Positions 52,565-61,789 of a stretch of 64,000 nt of DNA are shown here, in pieces. Made by a program: the position numbers and the translations under genes. A model generated the notes under the pieces. The model did not search any database. It saw only the letters and a program-made list of their open reading frames with translations, and was not told the DNA's origin. The stretch is from Cryobacterium sp. Y11 (GTDB lineage Bacteria; Actinomycetota; Actinomycetes; Actinomycetales; Microbacteriaceae), in NCBI RefSeq assembly GCF_002929535.1, contig NZ_PJJO01000058.1, positions 62,001 through 126,000 of the forward strand. The letters are read 5' to 3'. Numbering within the stretch: position 1 is the first letter of the stretch; each line of letters begins with the position of its first letter.

Positions 52565-54097
52565 ATGAGTATCACCAGGAACACAGCAGCGGGGTTACCA
52601 GTCGTCGTGATTGGTGCCGGACCGATCGGTCTCGCTGCGGCGGCGCATTTGCTGGAACGTGGCCTAGAGCCCCTGATTCTGGAGGCCGGCGAGCGAGCCG
52701 GCGCCGCCATTGACGCCTGGCAGCACATCTCGCTGTTCTCGCCGTGGGAGTACGACATCGACGCGGCAACTCGACGATTGCTGGAGCAGACCGACTGGCA
52801 GGGCCCCAACCCGGAGGAAGTTCCCACCGGCCGGGACCTTCTTGAGCGGTACCTGCACCCGCTCGCGGGCACGCCCGAGCTCCGCGCACGCATCCGTTTT
52901 CACAGTGAGGTCGTGGCCGTCTCCCGGCAAGGTGTCGACAAGACACGCTCAATAGGGCGGGATGGGCGTGCGTATATTGTTCGCACGCACAACCAGGGAG
53001 TCGTCACCGACATTATCGCTGCAGCGGTCATCGACGCCTCCGGTACCTGGGGACAATCGAACCCCCTCGGCGCTCATGGCCTTCCCGCGCCCGGCGAAGC
53101 GGATGCCGCGGCGTGGCTGAGCGGACCGCTGCCGGACGTACTCGGGCGGGATCGAGAACGTTTCGCCGGCCGACACACGCTCGTCGTTGGAATGGGACAT
53201 TCCGCAGCGAATACGCTGCTCGCACTGGTCGAACTGCGCGAGACCGATCCGACCACAACGATCTCCTGGGCCATCCGCGGCCCGTCACCGGAGCGACTCT
53301 ATGGTGGCGGCGCTGACGATGAGCTGCCAGTCCGAGGGGCCCTGGGTACGCGGGTGCGAAACGCGGTCACCGCCGGCGACATCAGGTTGCTCACCGATTT
53401 CACCATCGGTGCTTTCCATCGCAGCTCGAATGAGACCGGACAGCTGACGGTGGACGCCACAACGAACGGGTTCACCGGTTCGCTCGATGTCGATGTTGTG
53501 GCAGGGGCAACGGGGTTTCGCCCCAACTTGGACATGCTCCGCGAAATACAGTTGAACCTTGACGCGTCGGTGGAAGCGCCCGCACGGCTCGCCCCACTCA
53601 TTGACCCCAACTTTCACAGTTGCGGCACCGTCGCGCCGCACGGGGCGAGTATGCTCACCCACCCCGACGAAGGTTTCTTCATCGTCGGCATGAAGAGCTA
53701 CGGTCGCGCGCCCACTTTTCTGATGGCCACCGGTTACGAACAGGTGCGTTCCATCGCGGCTGAACTAGCCGGAGATCATGCAGCCGCCGAGCGGGTCGAG
53801 CTCACCCTCCCGCAGACCGGAGTCTGCTGTGTTGCGCCCGGAATCGATGTTCCCGTGACAACGGTCGGGTTTGCCACCGGGCTAGAACACGGCCTGGCCG
53901 GCGAGGCGACTGATGATGCGTGTTGCGCGACCCCGGCGGTCGCCGCGGCATCGATCAACGCGGTATCGATCAGCGACGTGCCAGTCAGTGACGGATGCTG
54001 CTCACCGGCACCCGCGCTGCTCACGATTTCCGTTCGTGAACCAGAAAACCCAGTCGAAGCCACGACCTGCTGCGAGCCCATGGTCACGTCGCGATAG
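52565..54097 (+). CDS. Flavin-dependent oxidoreductase with Cys-Cys-rich tail (ArsO-like)
   Basis: About 510 residues. An N-terminal FAD fold (VVVIGAGPIGLAAAAHLLER), an NAD(P)H-binding VVGMGHSAANTLLALVEL and a central VVAGATGFRPNLDML fit flavin-binding monooxygenases found in arsenic loci (ArsO-like). The C-terminal 100 residues carry four Cys-Cys pairs at about 421-422, 453-454, 478-479 and 502-503, separated by 24-32 residues and Ala/Val/Pro-rich linkers. I chose the ATG at 52565 over an upstream one at 52535. It is divergent from an ArsR gene. Role in metalloid handling is inferred. Confidence 0.8.
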   Translation: MSITRNTAAGLPVVVIGAGPIGLAAAAHLLERGLEPLILEAGERAGAAIDAWQHISLFSPWEYDIDAATRRLLEQTDWQGPNPEEVPTGRDLLERYLHPLAGTPELRARIRFHSEVVAVSRQGVDKTRSIGRDGRAYIVRTHNQGVVTDIIAAAVIDASGTWGQSNPLGAHGLPAPGEADAAAWLSGPLPDVLGRDRERFAGRHTLVVGMGHSAANTLLALVELRETDPTTTISWAIRGPSPERLYGGGADDELPVRGALGTRVRNAVTAGDIRLLTDFTIGAFHRSSNETGQLTVDATTNGFTGSLDVDVVAGATGFRPNLDMLREIQLNLDASVEAPARLAPLIDPNFHSCGTVAPHGASMLTHPDEGFFIVGMKSYGRAPTFLMATGYEQVRSIAAELAGDHAAAERVELTLPQTGVCCVAPGIDVPVTTVGFATGLEHGLAGEATDDACCATPAVAAASINAVSISDVPVSDGCCSPAPALLTISVREPENPVEATTCCEPMVTSR

Positions 54098-54141
54098 CGA
54101 AGGGCACGCAGGCGAAGCTCAAAAGTACCGCAACCGAGATT

Positions 54142-54190
54142 CCCACGGACGGGGCCCGGGCCCCGTCCGTGGGCCCAGTTTATAGACTGG
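54142..54190. terminator. Bidirectional terminator: 32-bp perfect palindrome plus second hairpin
   Basis: CCCACGGACGGGGCCC is followed directly by its exact reverse complement (54142-54173). A second stem, CCCAGT/ACTGGG around TTATAG, follows. It lies between convergent genes ending at 54097 and 54262. T runs are weak. Confidence 0.75.
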
Positions 54191-54261
54191 GCCCACGTTC
54201 ATAGGGTGGGCCCGGCACGCGCCTGGCCCGGGTGGAGGCGCACCGGCGGGCGCCGGGAGGG

Positions 54262-54969
54262 CTAGGAACGCTCTTCGAGCATCTCGGTCATCAGATCGAT
54301 CTCGGATTCCTGGCTCAGCACGACCGAGGTCGCAAACGCCTGCACGGTCGCGTGACTACTGCGTTCCAGCACCGCCTCGGCCATCGTGATCGCTCCCCGG
54401 TGGTGAGCGATCATGATGACGAGAAACTGGCGCTCCGCTTCAATACCGGATGCCGCGGTGAGCGCTGCAATCTGCGCGGCAGTCGCGAGACCGGGCATCC
54501 GTTCTCCCGCGACGTGGGTAGCGGTGGCGGTATGGGACGAGTCGTGCGACTCGCCGGACGGGACCGGCCGGGTCATCCAGGTCATTGACGGTTCCGGGGC
54601 GAACTGCGGCAGGCCCCAGACGGCCAGCCACCCCGACATCTGGCCGCTCTGATTGCCCTGGGTCGTGGCTATATCGTAGGCGAGCAGCCGCACCGGCTCA
54701 TCGTCGGTGCGATCGCGAATGATCAGGGCCAGCTCGACGCCCTGATTGTGGTGCTCCTGCATATCCCGGGCGAAGCCGGCCTCGGCACTCGTCGTGTCGG
54801 GCGTTGCGTCGACGATCGTACTCAACCGTCCCGCCGAGAAGGCCGCGGCTCCGGCGATGAGCGCAGTGACGACAACCGTGACCGTGATAGCGCGCAAAAC
54901 CGAGCGGCGCGGCCGCGGCGGTTGGGCATCCGTTGGTTGCGCGGTGGGCTGCACGCTGTCAGAAGTCAC
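54262..54969 (-). CDS. DUF305-family membrane-anchored protein
   Basis: A 235-residue protein with one N-terminal helix (AITVTVVVTALIAGAAAFSA, about 28-47) and an extracytoplasmic DUF305 domain. The conserved histidine pairs appear in FARDMQEHHNQGVELALI and FLVIMIAHHRGAITMAE, and Met/His-rich segments lie between. DUF305 proteins are ferritin-like helical bundles often found beside copper or other metal genes. The exact role is unknown. It is 14 bp downstream of the DUF3105 gene. Confidence 0.85.
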   Translation of the reverse strand: MTSDSVQPTAQPTDAQPPRPRRSVLRAITVTVVVTALIAGAAAFSAGRLSTIVDATPDTTSAEAGFARDMQEHHNQGVELALIIRDRTDDEPVRLLAYDIATTQGNQSGQMSGWLAVWGLPQFAPEPSMTWMTRPVPSGESHDSSHTATATHVAGERMPGLATAAQIAALTAASGIEAERQFLVIMIAHHRGAITMAEAVLERSSHATVQAFATSVVLSQESEIDLMTEMLEERS

Positions 54970-54983
54970 AGGCCGCGTTCACC

Positions 54984-55664
54984 CTAAGAAACTTTGCCGG
55001 GGGCGTCGATCGCGCCCGAGCAGGGGCTGCCATCTTCGGGCACGTTCGTGCTCTTCCAGAACTCGGTGAAGAATTCGGCGATGCGGGGGTCGTCTGCGTT
55101 GTCGATTTGCAGCTGCGAGTTCCAGCCGCTGAGCACGATCGGAGCGGGAATGCCCTCAAACGGCGCGAGGATGACATAGGTCGAGGGCAGCAGCGCCTTG
55201 AGCGCCTTGAGCTCGTCGTCGGAGATCGCCGGGTCGTAGGTGACCCAAATTGCCCCATGCTCGAGCGAATGCACCGCGTTCTCGCTCGGAACGGCCTGAT
55301 CGTACACGCCGCAATTGAGCCAGGCCCGGCTGTGCGGGCCGCCAGCGGGCGGGGTCTGCTCGTAGGTGACGGCGGTCTCGATGTGGCTGGTCACGTTGCT
55401 GAATGTCTCCACCCCGTCGATCGACGACGCGTTACCGGCGCCGCCGCCCGCATAGTTGGCCGCCTTGGGGGCGAGGACGAAGGCCGAAACGATGAGGGCG
55501 ATAATCGCCACGATGACGACCGCACCGCCGATAATGCCGATCAGTCGGTTGCGCTTGCTGCGCTTTTGCTGGCGGTGGTATTGCTCCAGCTTCTTCGCGC
55601 GCTTGGCAGTGCGTTCTTGCTTGAGCGACGCTTTATTGATGGGGGAGCCGGGCTGGGCGGTCAC
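54984..55664 (-). CDS. DUF3105 membrane protein
   Basis: A 226-residue protein. A basic N-terminal segment (KQERTAKRAKKLEQYHRQQK) precedes one helix (IIGGAVVIVAIIALIVSAFV, about 45-64) and an extracytoplasmic DUF3105 domain. Characteristic pieces are TPPAGGPHSRAWLNCGVYDQ-like PPAGGPHSRAWLNCGVY, VHSLEHGAIWVTYDP and VILAPFEGIPAPIVLSGWNS. Function unknown; it commonly neighbours DUF305 genes in actinobacteria. Confidence 0.87.
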   Translation of the reverse strand: MTAQPGSPINKASLKQERTAKRAKKLEQYHRQQKRSKRNRLIGIIGGAVVIVAIIALIVSAFVLAPKAANYAGGGAGNASSIDGVETFSNVTSHIETAVTYEQTPPAGGPHSRAWLNCGVYDQAVPSENAVHSLEHGAIWVTYDPAISDDELKALKALLPSTYVILAPFEGIPAPIVLSGWNSQLQIDNADDPRIAEFFTEFWKSTNVPEDGSPCSGAIDAPGKVS

Positions 55665-55927
55665 GGGGGCCTCTCGATAAGTGCTGTTTCACCTTGAACG
55701 TATCAGCCGCTCCTGTTGGTTCCCTCGATACCGTTGTCTCTGCTGGTTCGCCAACTCACGTCGCCCGATAGAGTGGATGCGTGCCCGTTCACTCGTCGTG
55801 TCGTTGCCGTCGCTAGGCGAAGCCCACGAACGCGCCCGGCCGCCGGCGAGCCGGTGAACTACACGTCCGGTGCGCAACCCGCGGCCGTGCCTGCCCACTG
55901 GCGCGCGGCTCGACAGAAGGAATAACC

Positions 55928-57292
55928 ATGAAAATCGCAGACACCATTCTTGACCTCATCGGTGACACGCCTCTGGTCAGACTCCACAAAGTCACCGCGG
56001 GATTGACCGCGACGGTGCTCGTGAAACTCGAATACTTAAACCCCGGCGGGTCGGCGAAGGACCGCATCGCGGTGCGCATCATCGACGCGGCGGAGCGCGA
56101 CGGCCTCTTGAAACCCGGCGGCACCATCGTCGAGCCCACCTCCGGCAACACCGGCGTTGGCCTGGCCCTGGTAGCCCAGCAGCGCGGCTACAAGTGTGTC
56201 TTCGTGCTGCCGGACAAGGTCGGCGAGGACAAACGCAACGTGCTCACGGCATACGGCGCCGAGATCGTGGTGACGCCGACATCCGTTTTGCCGGAAGACC
56301 CCGAGTCGTACTACAGCGTGTCAGACCGGCTGGCCCGCGAGATTCCGGGCGCCTTTAAGCCCAACCAGTACTTCAACCCGAACGGTCCGCTCAGTCACTA
56401 CGAGACCACGGGGCCGGAGATCTGGCGTGACACCGACGGAACGGTCACGCACTTCGTGGCCGGCGTCGGCACCGGCGGCACCATTACCGGCACCGGTCGC
56501 TACCTGCGCGAGGTGTCAAACAACACCGTGCGCATCATCGGAGCAGACCCGGAGGGCTCGGTCTACTCCGGCGGCACCGGGCGCCCGTACCTGGTCGAGG
56601 GCGTCGGCGAAGACTTCTGGCCCGGCGCCTACGACCCCGCCGTCGTGCACGAGGTCATCGCGGTGTCCGACGCCGACTCGTTCGCCATGACCCGCCGGCT
56701 TGCCCTCGAAGAGGGAATCCTGGTCGGCGGATCGAGCGGAATGGCCGTCGTGGCAGCCCTGCGCGCCGCCGAAAAGCTCGGGCCAGACGACACGATCGTC
56801 GTGCTGCTGCCCGACGGTGGCCGCGGCTACCTCGGCAAAATATTCAACGACAAGTGGATGCGCAGCTACGGTTTCAGCAACGCCCCGTCCGGACACACGG
56901 TCGCCAACCTGCTCGAATCGAAGACCGGGAGCTTGCCGGCCCTGGTCTACGTGCACCCGAGCGACACGGTGCACGATGCGATTGAAACCATGACCGGCCG
57001 GGGAGTGTCGCAGCTGCTCGTACTGAGCGCCAAACCGCCCGTCGTTATGGGGGAGGTGCTCGGAGCACTAGACGAGCGCACCCTGATGGACCTGGTCTTC
57101 TCCGGCGACGCGCAGCTGACCGATCGGGTCGGCTCGATCGTCGGCGACGCGCTGCCGCTGATCGGCGTCAATGAGCCAGTCGCTGCCGCCCGCGCCGCAT
57201 TCGCCAACCATGACGCGTTGCTCGTCACCGACGGCGGTAAGCCGCTGGGCGTCATCACCCGCCACGACCTGCTCAGCTATCTGAGCGTCTAA
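55928..57292 (+). CDS. cbs: Cystathionine beta-synthase
   Basis: A 454-residue PLP enzyme that joins homocysteine and serine to cystathionine. The PLP lysine is in NPGGSAKDRIA (about residue 44), EPTSGNTGVGLALVA binds the cofactor, and VAGVGTGGTITGTGRYL binds its phosphate. Two CBS (Bateman) domains occupy about residues 330-454. AGAAGGAATAACC precedes the ATG. It forms a pathway pair with the next gene for reverse transsulfuration to cysteine. Confidence 0.95.
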   Translation: MKIADTILDLIGDTPLVRLHKVTAGLTATVLVKLEYLNPGGSAKDRIAVRIIDAAERDGLLKPGGTIVEPTSGNTGVGLALVAQQRGYKCVFVLPDKVGEDKRNVLTAYGAEIVVTPTSVLPEDPESYYSVSDRLAREIPGAFKPNQYFNPNGPLSHYETTGPEIWRDTDGTVTHFVAGVGTGGTITGTGRYLREVSNNTVRIIGADPEGSVYSGGTGRPYLVEGVGEDFWPGAYDPAVVHEVIAVSDADSFAMTRRLALEEGILVGGSSGMAVVAALRAAEKLGPDDTIVVLLPDGGRGYLGKIFNDKWMRSYGFSNAPSGHTVANLLESKTGSLPALVYVHPSDTVHDAIETMTGRGVSQLLVLSAKPPVVMGEVLGALDERTLMDLVFSGDAQLTDRVGSIVGDALPLIGVNEPVAAARAAFANHDALLVTDGGKPLGVITRHDLLSYLSV

Positions 57293-57318
57293 TCGTCATT
57301 TCTACAGAGGGAGTTCTC

Positions 57319-58464
57319 ATGGCTAACAAGTTCGACACGATCGCAATCCACGCCGGTCAGGCGTTTGACAAGGCCACCGGCGCCGTCACTCCGCCGATTT
57401 ACCAGACCTCCACCTTCGTGCAGGACGGCATCGGTAACCTGCGCGACGGCTATGAGTACAGCCGCGCCGGCAACCCCACCCGCACGGCGCTCGAAACGTT
57501 GCTCGCCGCGCTCGAAGGTGGCAAGCACGGATTGTCGTTCGCGAGCGGACTCGCCGCGGAAGACACGATCCTGCGCGCCATCCTGGCCCCCGGCGACCAT
57601 GTGGTGCTGGGCAATGACGTCTACGGTGGCACCCACCGGCTCATTAGCCAGGTGCACGGTGCCTGGGGCGTGCTCAACACGACCGTCGAGATGAGCGATC
57701 TCGCGGCGGTTGAGGCCGCCATCCGTCCCGAAACGAAGATTCTCTGGGTGGAGACGCCGAGCAACCCGCTCATGAAGATCAGCGACATTGCAGCGCTGTC
57801 CGAGATCGCACACCGGCACGGTGCCATCGCGATCGTCGACAACACCTTTGCGTCACCGGCGCTGCAGCATCCGCTTGCATTCGGCGCTGACGTCGTCGTG
57901 CACTCGACGACGAAGTATCTTGGCGGCCACTCCGACGTACTCGGCGGGGCGCTCATCATGAACGACGACGAGTTGCACGAGAAGGCCAAGTTCTTGCAGT
58001 TCGCGGCTGGGCCGGTATCGGCTCCGCTCGATTCCTGGCTGACCGTGCGCGGCATTAAGACGCTCTCGGTGCGCATGGAACGGCACTGCACGAACGCCCA
58101 GGCTATCGCGGAATTTCTCGACGGCCACCCAGCCATCGAGCGGGTCTACTACCCGGGACTGCCCGGCCATCCCGGCCACGAGCTGGCCAAGAAGCAGATG
58201 TCGGGCTTTGGCGGCATGATCGCCATCGCGTTTGTGGGAGGAGCCGCGGCCGCGCGCCTGTTCGCCGAGTCGATGCACTTGTTCCAGCTGGCCGAATCGC
58301 TCGGTGGGGTGGAATCCCTCGTGAACTACCCCTCCGAGATGACCCACGCCTCGGTGCGTGGCACCGAACTTGAGGTGCCAGAGAACATTGTGCGCCTCTC
58401 GGTCGGCATCGAAGACGTCGAGGATCTCATCGCCGACCTGAAGAGCGCGCTGCCCAACGCCTGA
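57319..58464 (+). CDS. metB: Cystathionine gamma-synthase/gamma-lyase
   Basis: A 381-residue Cys/Met metabolism PLP enzyme. YEYSRAGNPTRTALETLLAA, the PLP-lysine region DVVVHSTTKYLGGHSDVLGG and LGGVESLVNYPSEMTHASV are present. Synthase and lyase are hard to separate by sequence. Its partnership with cbs favours gamma-lyase activity (cystathionine to cysteine). The Shine-Dalgarno GAGGGAG precedes the ATG. Confidence 0.93.
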   Translation: MANKFDTIAIHAGQAFDKATGAVTPPIYQTSTFVQDGIGNLRDGYEYSRAGNPTRTALETLLAALEGGKHGLSFASGLAAEDTILRAILAPGDHVVLGNDVYGGTHRLISQVHGAWGVLNTTVEMSDLAAVEAAIRPETKILWVETPSNPLMKISDIAALSEIAHRHGAIAIVDNTFASPALQHPLAFGADVVVHSTTKYLGGHSDVLGGALIMNDDELHEKAKFLQFAAGPVSAPLDSWLTVRGIKTLSVRMERHCTNAQAIAEFLDGHPAIERVYYPGLPGHPGHELAKKQMSGFGGMIAIAFVGGAAAARLFAESMHLFQLAESLGGVESLVNYPSEMTHASVRGTELEVPENIVRLSVGIEDVEDLIADLKSALPNA

Positions 58465-58592
58465 TTGCACGCCGGGCTGTTTGCCGGCGGGACCCCTGTT
58501 AGGGAGGCGTGCCCATGATCTATCGTGGGCCCGGGCCCGGGCCTGGACTTGGACAGCGGGGAGGTGTCGTGGAGGCACGGCGCCGAGTGCGC

Positions 58593-58681
58593 CTGTCACA
58601 CTGTGCCTGTCACAATGTGACTGTCACATCGTGCTCGGAGCCTGCATAATGGAGACGCGAGCACATTTGTGACCGTTCACA
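58593..58681 (+). promoter_or_regulatory. Operator region of the LacI-type regulator
   Basis: Three tandem 14-bp units (CTGTCACACTGTGC, CTGTCACAATGTGA, CTGTCACATCGTGC; 58593-58634) are followed by TGTGACCGTTCACA (58668-58681), which matches 13 of 14 bases of the operator upstream of araB (TGTGACCGATCACA). Autoregulation is likely. Confidence 0.65.
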
Positions 58682-58699
58682 CTCGAGCAGGGTTCATCC

Positions 58700-59719
58700 G
58701 TGACTGGCGACAAGTCCAACGGCCGTGCGCCGAGCATCCGGGATGTCGCGCGCCTCGCCGGTGTCTCGCATCAGACCGTGTCCCGCGTGCTCAACGACCA
58801 CCCCAGCATTCGCGATTCCACCAAGGCTCGAGTGCTCCAGGTCATCGAAGAACTGCAGTACCGACCCAACAAGGCTGCCCGCGCGCTGTCGCGCGGCCGG
58901 TCCCGCACAATTGGTGTGCTGTCAGCGTCGAGCGCCGAATACGGCCCGGCGAGCAGTGTCGCCGCCATCCAGGATGCCGCGCGGGAGGCCGGCTACTTCG
59001 TGAACACGGCAAACCTGAATCGCGGGGATCCCGGGTCGATTACGGCGGCCATCGATCACCTGATGTCCCAGTCCGTGGAGGGCATCGTCGTGATCGCGCC
59101 GCAAGTGCGGGTGTTCAATGCCCTCAAACTGCTGTCGATCGACGTGCCGTTTGTGACGCTGCAGTCCACGGGGAACATTGGCGCCAACCCCCTCTCCGTC
59201 AACCAAATCGCCGGCGCACGACTGGCCACTCGGCACCTCATCGACCTCGGGCACCGCGACATCTACCATCTCGCTGGCCCACAGGACTGGATCGAGGCCG
59301 AGGCGCGTATGCACGGCTTTCTCGAGGAGATGGGGGCCAGGGATGTTCCGACAACCGCGCCGATCCTCGGCGACTGGACGGCAGAATTCGGTTATCACGC
59401 CGGGCGTGAGCTACTGCACGTGCGAGACTTTACGGCGATCTTCTCATCTAATGACCAGATGGCGCTCGGGCTCATGCACGCCATTCGCGAAGCCGGACTC
59501 AATGTGCCGCGTGATGTGAGCATCGTGGGCTTCGACGATATTCCGGAGGCTGCGCACTTCTGGCCGCCGCTCACGACGGTGCGCCAGGACTTTGCCGAAC
59601 TCGGCCGGCGTTGTGTTGCGCTGCTGCTGGCCAATATCGCTGGCACCACCGCGGAAAACCAGGGCGCCATCATGCCGGAGCTCATTGTGCGGGCATCTAC
59701 CGCGCGCCCCGCTTTCTGA
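58700..59719 (+). CDS. LacI-family regulator of arabinose genes
   Basis: A 339-residue repressor. The N-terminal helix-turn-helix (SIRDVARLAGVSHQTVSRVL NDHP, residues 12-35) and hinge YRPNKAARALSRGRS are followed by a sugar-binding domain with TIGVLSASSAEYGP, IFSSNDQMALGLMHAIREAG and VGFDDIPEAAHFWPPLTTVR. It precedes araBDA, and related operators lie before both. The GTG start sits 18 bp after the proximal operator; no strong ribosome site is seen. L-arabinose is the expected inducer (inference). Confidence 0.9.
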   Translation: MTGDKSNGRAPSIRDVARLAGVSHQTVSRVLNDHPSIRDSTKARVLQVIEELQYRPNKAARALSRGRSRTIGVLSASSAEYGPASSVAAIQDAAREAGYFVNTANLNRGDPGSITAAIDHLMSQSVEGIVVIAPQVRVFNALKLLSIDVPFVTLQSTGNIGANPLSVNQIAGARLATRHLIDLGHRDIYHLAGPQDWIEAEARMHGFLEEMGARDVPTTAPILGDWTAEFGYHAGRELLHVRDFTAIFSSNDQMALGLMHAIREAGLNVPRDVSIVGFDDIPEAAHFWPPLTTVRQDFAELGRRCVALLLANIAGTTAENQGAIMPELIVRASTARPAF

Positions 59720-59732
59720 GGTTGGCGTGCGT

Positions 59733-59856
59733 GGTCTCGATCGCTCCTTCGTCGCGCTTTGACCGGCGGAATTTGAGAACCGCCGGTCGAGGCACGAGTG
59801 ATCGAGACCAGCCAAGACGTGGGCGATCGCGTTTCGTCGCGGCTCGACCGGCAGGA
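59733..59856. repeat. Dispersed intergenic inverted repeat, copy 3 (complete hairpin)
   Basis: GGTCTCGATC (59733-59742) pairs with GATCGAGACC (59800-59809), and GACCGGCGG (59761-59769) with CCGCCGGTC (59780-59788), forming a large interrupted hairpin. The left half matches copy 1 and the right half copy 2. A further GGCTCGACCGGCAGGAGC piece follows. It lies after the LacI gene. Confidence 0.8.
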
Positions 59857-59884
59857 GCGTTATTCAAACGAGACACAGTCGTTC

Positions 59885-59944
59885 TTGACACGACGAGTGC
59901 TCATGCAGCTAACATAAGCACACGGGAATGTGACCGATCACATT
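59885..59944 (+). promoter_or_regulatory. araBDA promoter with operator
   Basis: TTGACA (59885-59890) and TAACAT (59910-59915) are 19 bp apart. The palindrome AATGTGACCGATCACATT (59927-59944) starts just downstream of the -10, where a LacI-type repressor would block transcription. araB begins about 97 bp further on. Confidence 0.7.
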
Positions 59945-60040
59945 TGGTCCGCACTCGCAGGTTGACTCATCGGCCGCTCGTCATTCCCCGAAACACTCGC
60001 GGTAGCTTCCGCGCGCAGACCTGACATAGGAGTCGATTCC

Positions 60041-61789
60041 GTGAGTACACCCGATGCGGTCTTGCAACCCACGGCCTCGATCGACGGCGAGACGTACGTT
60101 ATCGGTGTTGACTACGGAACCCTCTCCGGTCGGGCGGTTGTGGTGCGGGTCTCCGATGGCGTTGAACTTGGTTCTGCCGTGCTGGATTACCCGCACGCGG
60201 TGATGGATACGACCCTGGCCGCGACCGGCGCGGCTCTTCCTCCCGAGTGGGCGCTTCAGGTTCCCGCCGACTACGTTGCCGTGCTGCAGAGCGCGGTTCC
60301 GGCCGCCGTCGCGAACGCCGGCATCGACCCGGCCCGCGTGATGGGAATCGGCACCGACTTCACGGCCTGCACGATGGTTCCGGTGCTCGCCGATGGCACA
60401 CCGCTGAACGAACTGCCGGAGTACGCCGGTCGTCCGCACGCGTATGTCAAGCTGTGGCGTCACCACGCGGCCCAGGCTCAGGCCGACCGCATCAATGATC
60501 TCGCTTTCGAGCGCGGTGAAAGCTGGCTGCCGCGCTATGGCGGGCTCATTTCGAGTGAGTGGGAATTTGCCAAGGGCTTGCAGCTCCTCGAGGAAGATCC
60601 CGAGCTCTACGACCGCATGGACCACTGGGTTGAAGCCGCCGACTGGATCGTCTGGCAGCTCACCGGCCGCTACGTGCGGAACGCCTGCACCGCCGGTTAC
60701 AAGGGCATCCTGCAAGACGGCGAGTATCCGAGCGAGGCCTTTCTCGGTGCGCTGAACCCGGCTTTTTCACGCTTCGCTCTCGACAAGGTGGCGCATGAGA
60801 TTGGCCAGCTGGGCGCATCCGCTGGAACGCTGTCGGCCGAAGCCGCTGCCTGGACCGGGCTGCCTGAGGGCATTCACGTGGCCGTTGGCAATGTGGATGC
60901 TCACGTAACCGCGCCGGCTGCGCAGGCCGTGAATCCGGGCCAGATGGTGGCCATTATGGGCACGAGCACCTGCCATGTGATGAACTCCGACCGCCTGGTC
61001 GAGGTGCCGGGCATGTGCGGCGTCGTTGATGGCGGGATTATTTCTGGGTTGTACGGCTACGAGGCCGGGCAGAGCGGTGTAGGCGACATTTTCGCCTGGT
61101 ACGTCAACAATCAGGTGCCCTCCCGGTACGTCGACGATGCGCGGGCACTCGGACGCAGCGTGCACGAGCACCTCACCGAGCTGATCAAGGACCAGCCCGT
61201 CGGCGGTCACGGGCTCGTGGCCCTCGACTGGCACAGCGGCAACCGCTCGGTGCTGGTGGACCACGAACTCTCCGGACTCGTCATCGGCACGACCCTCACC
61301 ACCCGGCCGGAAGAGATCTACCGAGCTCTGCTCGAGGCGACAGCCTTCGGTACGCGCACCATCGTGGAAACTTTCACCGCGAGCGGAGTGCCGGTGACCG
61401 AATTCATCGTGGCTGGCGGCCTGCTGAAGAACGCGTTCCTGATGCAGACCTACAGCGACATTCTGCGCCTGCCCATCAGCACCATCGCGAGTGACCAGGG
61501 CCCAGCGCTCGGCGCCGCGATTCACGCCGCAGTCGCTGCCGGGGCCTACCCCGACGTGCGTGCTGCTGGCGCGAAGATGGGCAAGCTGAACAAGAACGTG
61601 TATCTGCCCAACGAGGCATCGTCGGCGGCGTATGACGAGCTGTTCGAGGAATACACGCAGCTGCACGACTACTTTGGTCGCGGCGAGAACGACGTGATGC
61701 ACCGCCTCAAGGCGCTCAAGCGTGCTGCAGCGGATGCTCCGGCCCCCGCCGCGCCGTCGGCCCAGGTAGAGCAGGCGGTGCGCGCATGA
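60041..61789 (+). CDS. araB: Ribulokinase
   Basis: A 582-residue FGGY kinase that phosphorylates L-ribulose to L-ribulose 5-phosphate. IGVDYGTLSGRAVVV, GIGTDFTACTMVPV, WRHHAAQAQADRIN, MGTSTCHVMNS and VDGGIISGLYGYEAGQSGVG are diagnostic of AraB rather than xylulokinase. The GTG start follows ATAGGAGTCGATTCC. Its stop overlaps araD by 4 bp. Confidence 0.96.
   Translation: MSTPDAVLQPTASIDGETYVIGVDYGTLSGRAVVVRVSDGVELGSAVLDYPHAVMDTTLAATGAALPPEWALQVPADYVAVLQSAVPAAVANAGIDPARVMGIGTDFTACTMVPVLADGTPLNELPEYAGRPHAYVKLWRHHAAQAQADRINDLAFERGESWLPRYGGLISSEWEFAKGLQLLEEDPELYDRMDHWVEAADWIVWQLTGRYVRNACTAGYKGILQDGEYPSEAFLGALNPAFSRFALDKVAHEIGQLGASAGTLSAEAAAWTGLPEGIHVAVGNVDAHVTAPAAQAVNPGQMVAIMGTSTCHVMNSDRLVEVPGMCGVVDGGIISGLYGYEAGQSGVGDIFAWYVNNQVPSRYVDDARALGRSVHEHLTELIKDQPVGGHGLVALDWHSGNRSVLVDHELSGLVIGTTLTTRPEEIYRALLEATAFGTRTIVETFTASGVPVTEFIVAGGLLKNAFLMQTYSDILRLPISTIASDQGPALGAAIHAAVAAGAYPDVRAAGAKMGKLNKNVYLPNEASSAAYDELFEEYTQLHDYFGRGENDVMHRLKALKRAAADAPAPAAPSAQVEQAVRA

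Noticed and set aside
58593..58634. CRISPR or satellite array
   Set aside because: Three adjacent 14-bp units without spacers fit operator half-sites (CTGTCACA/TGTGA) better.
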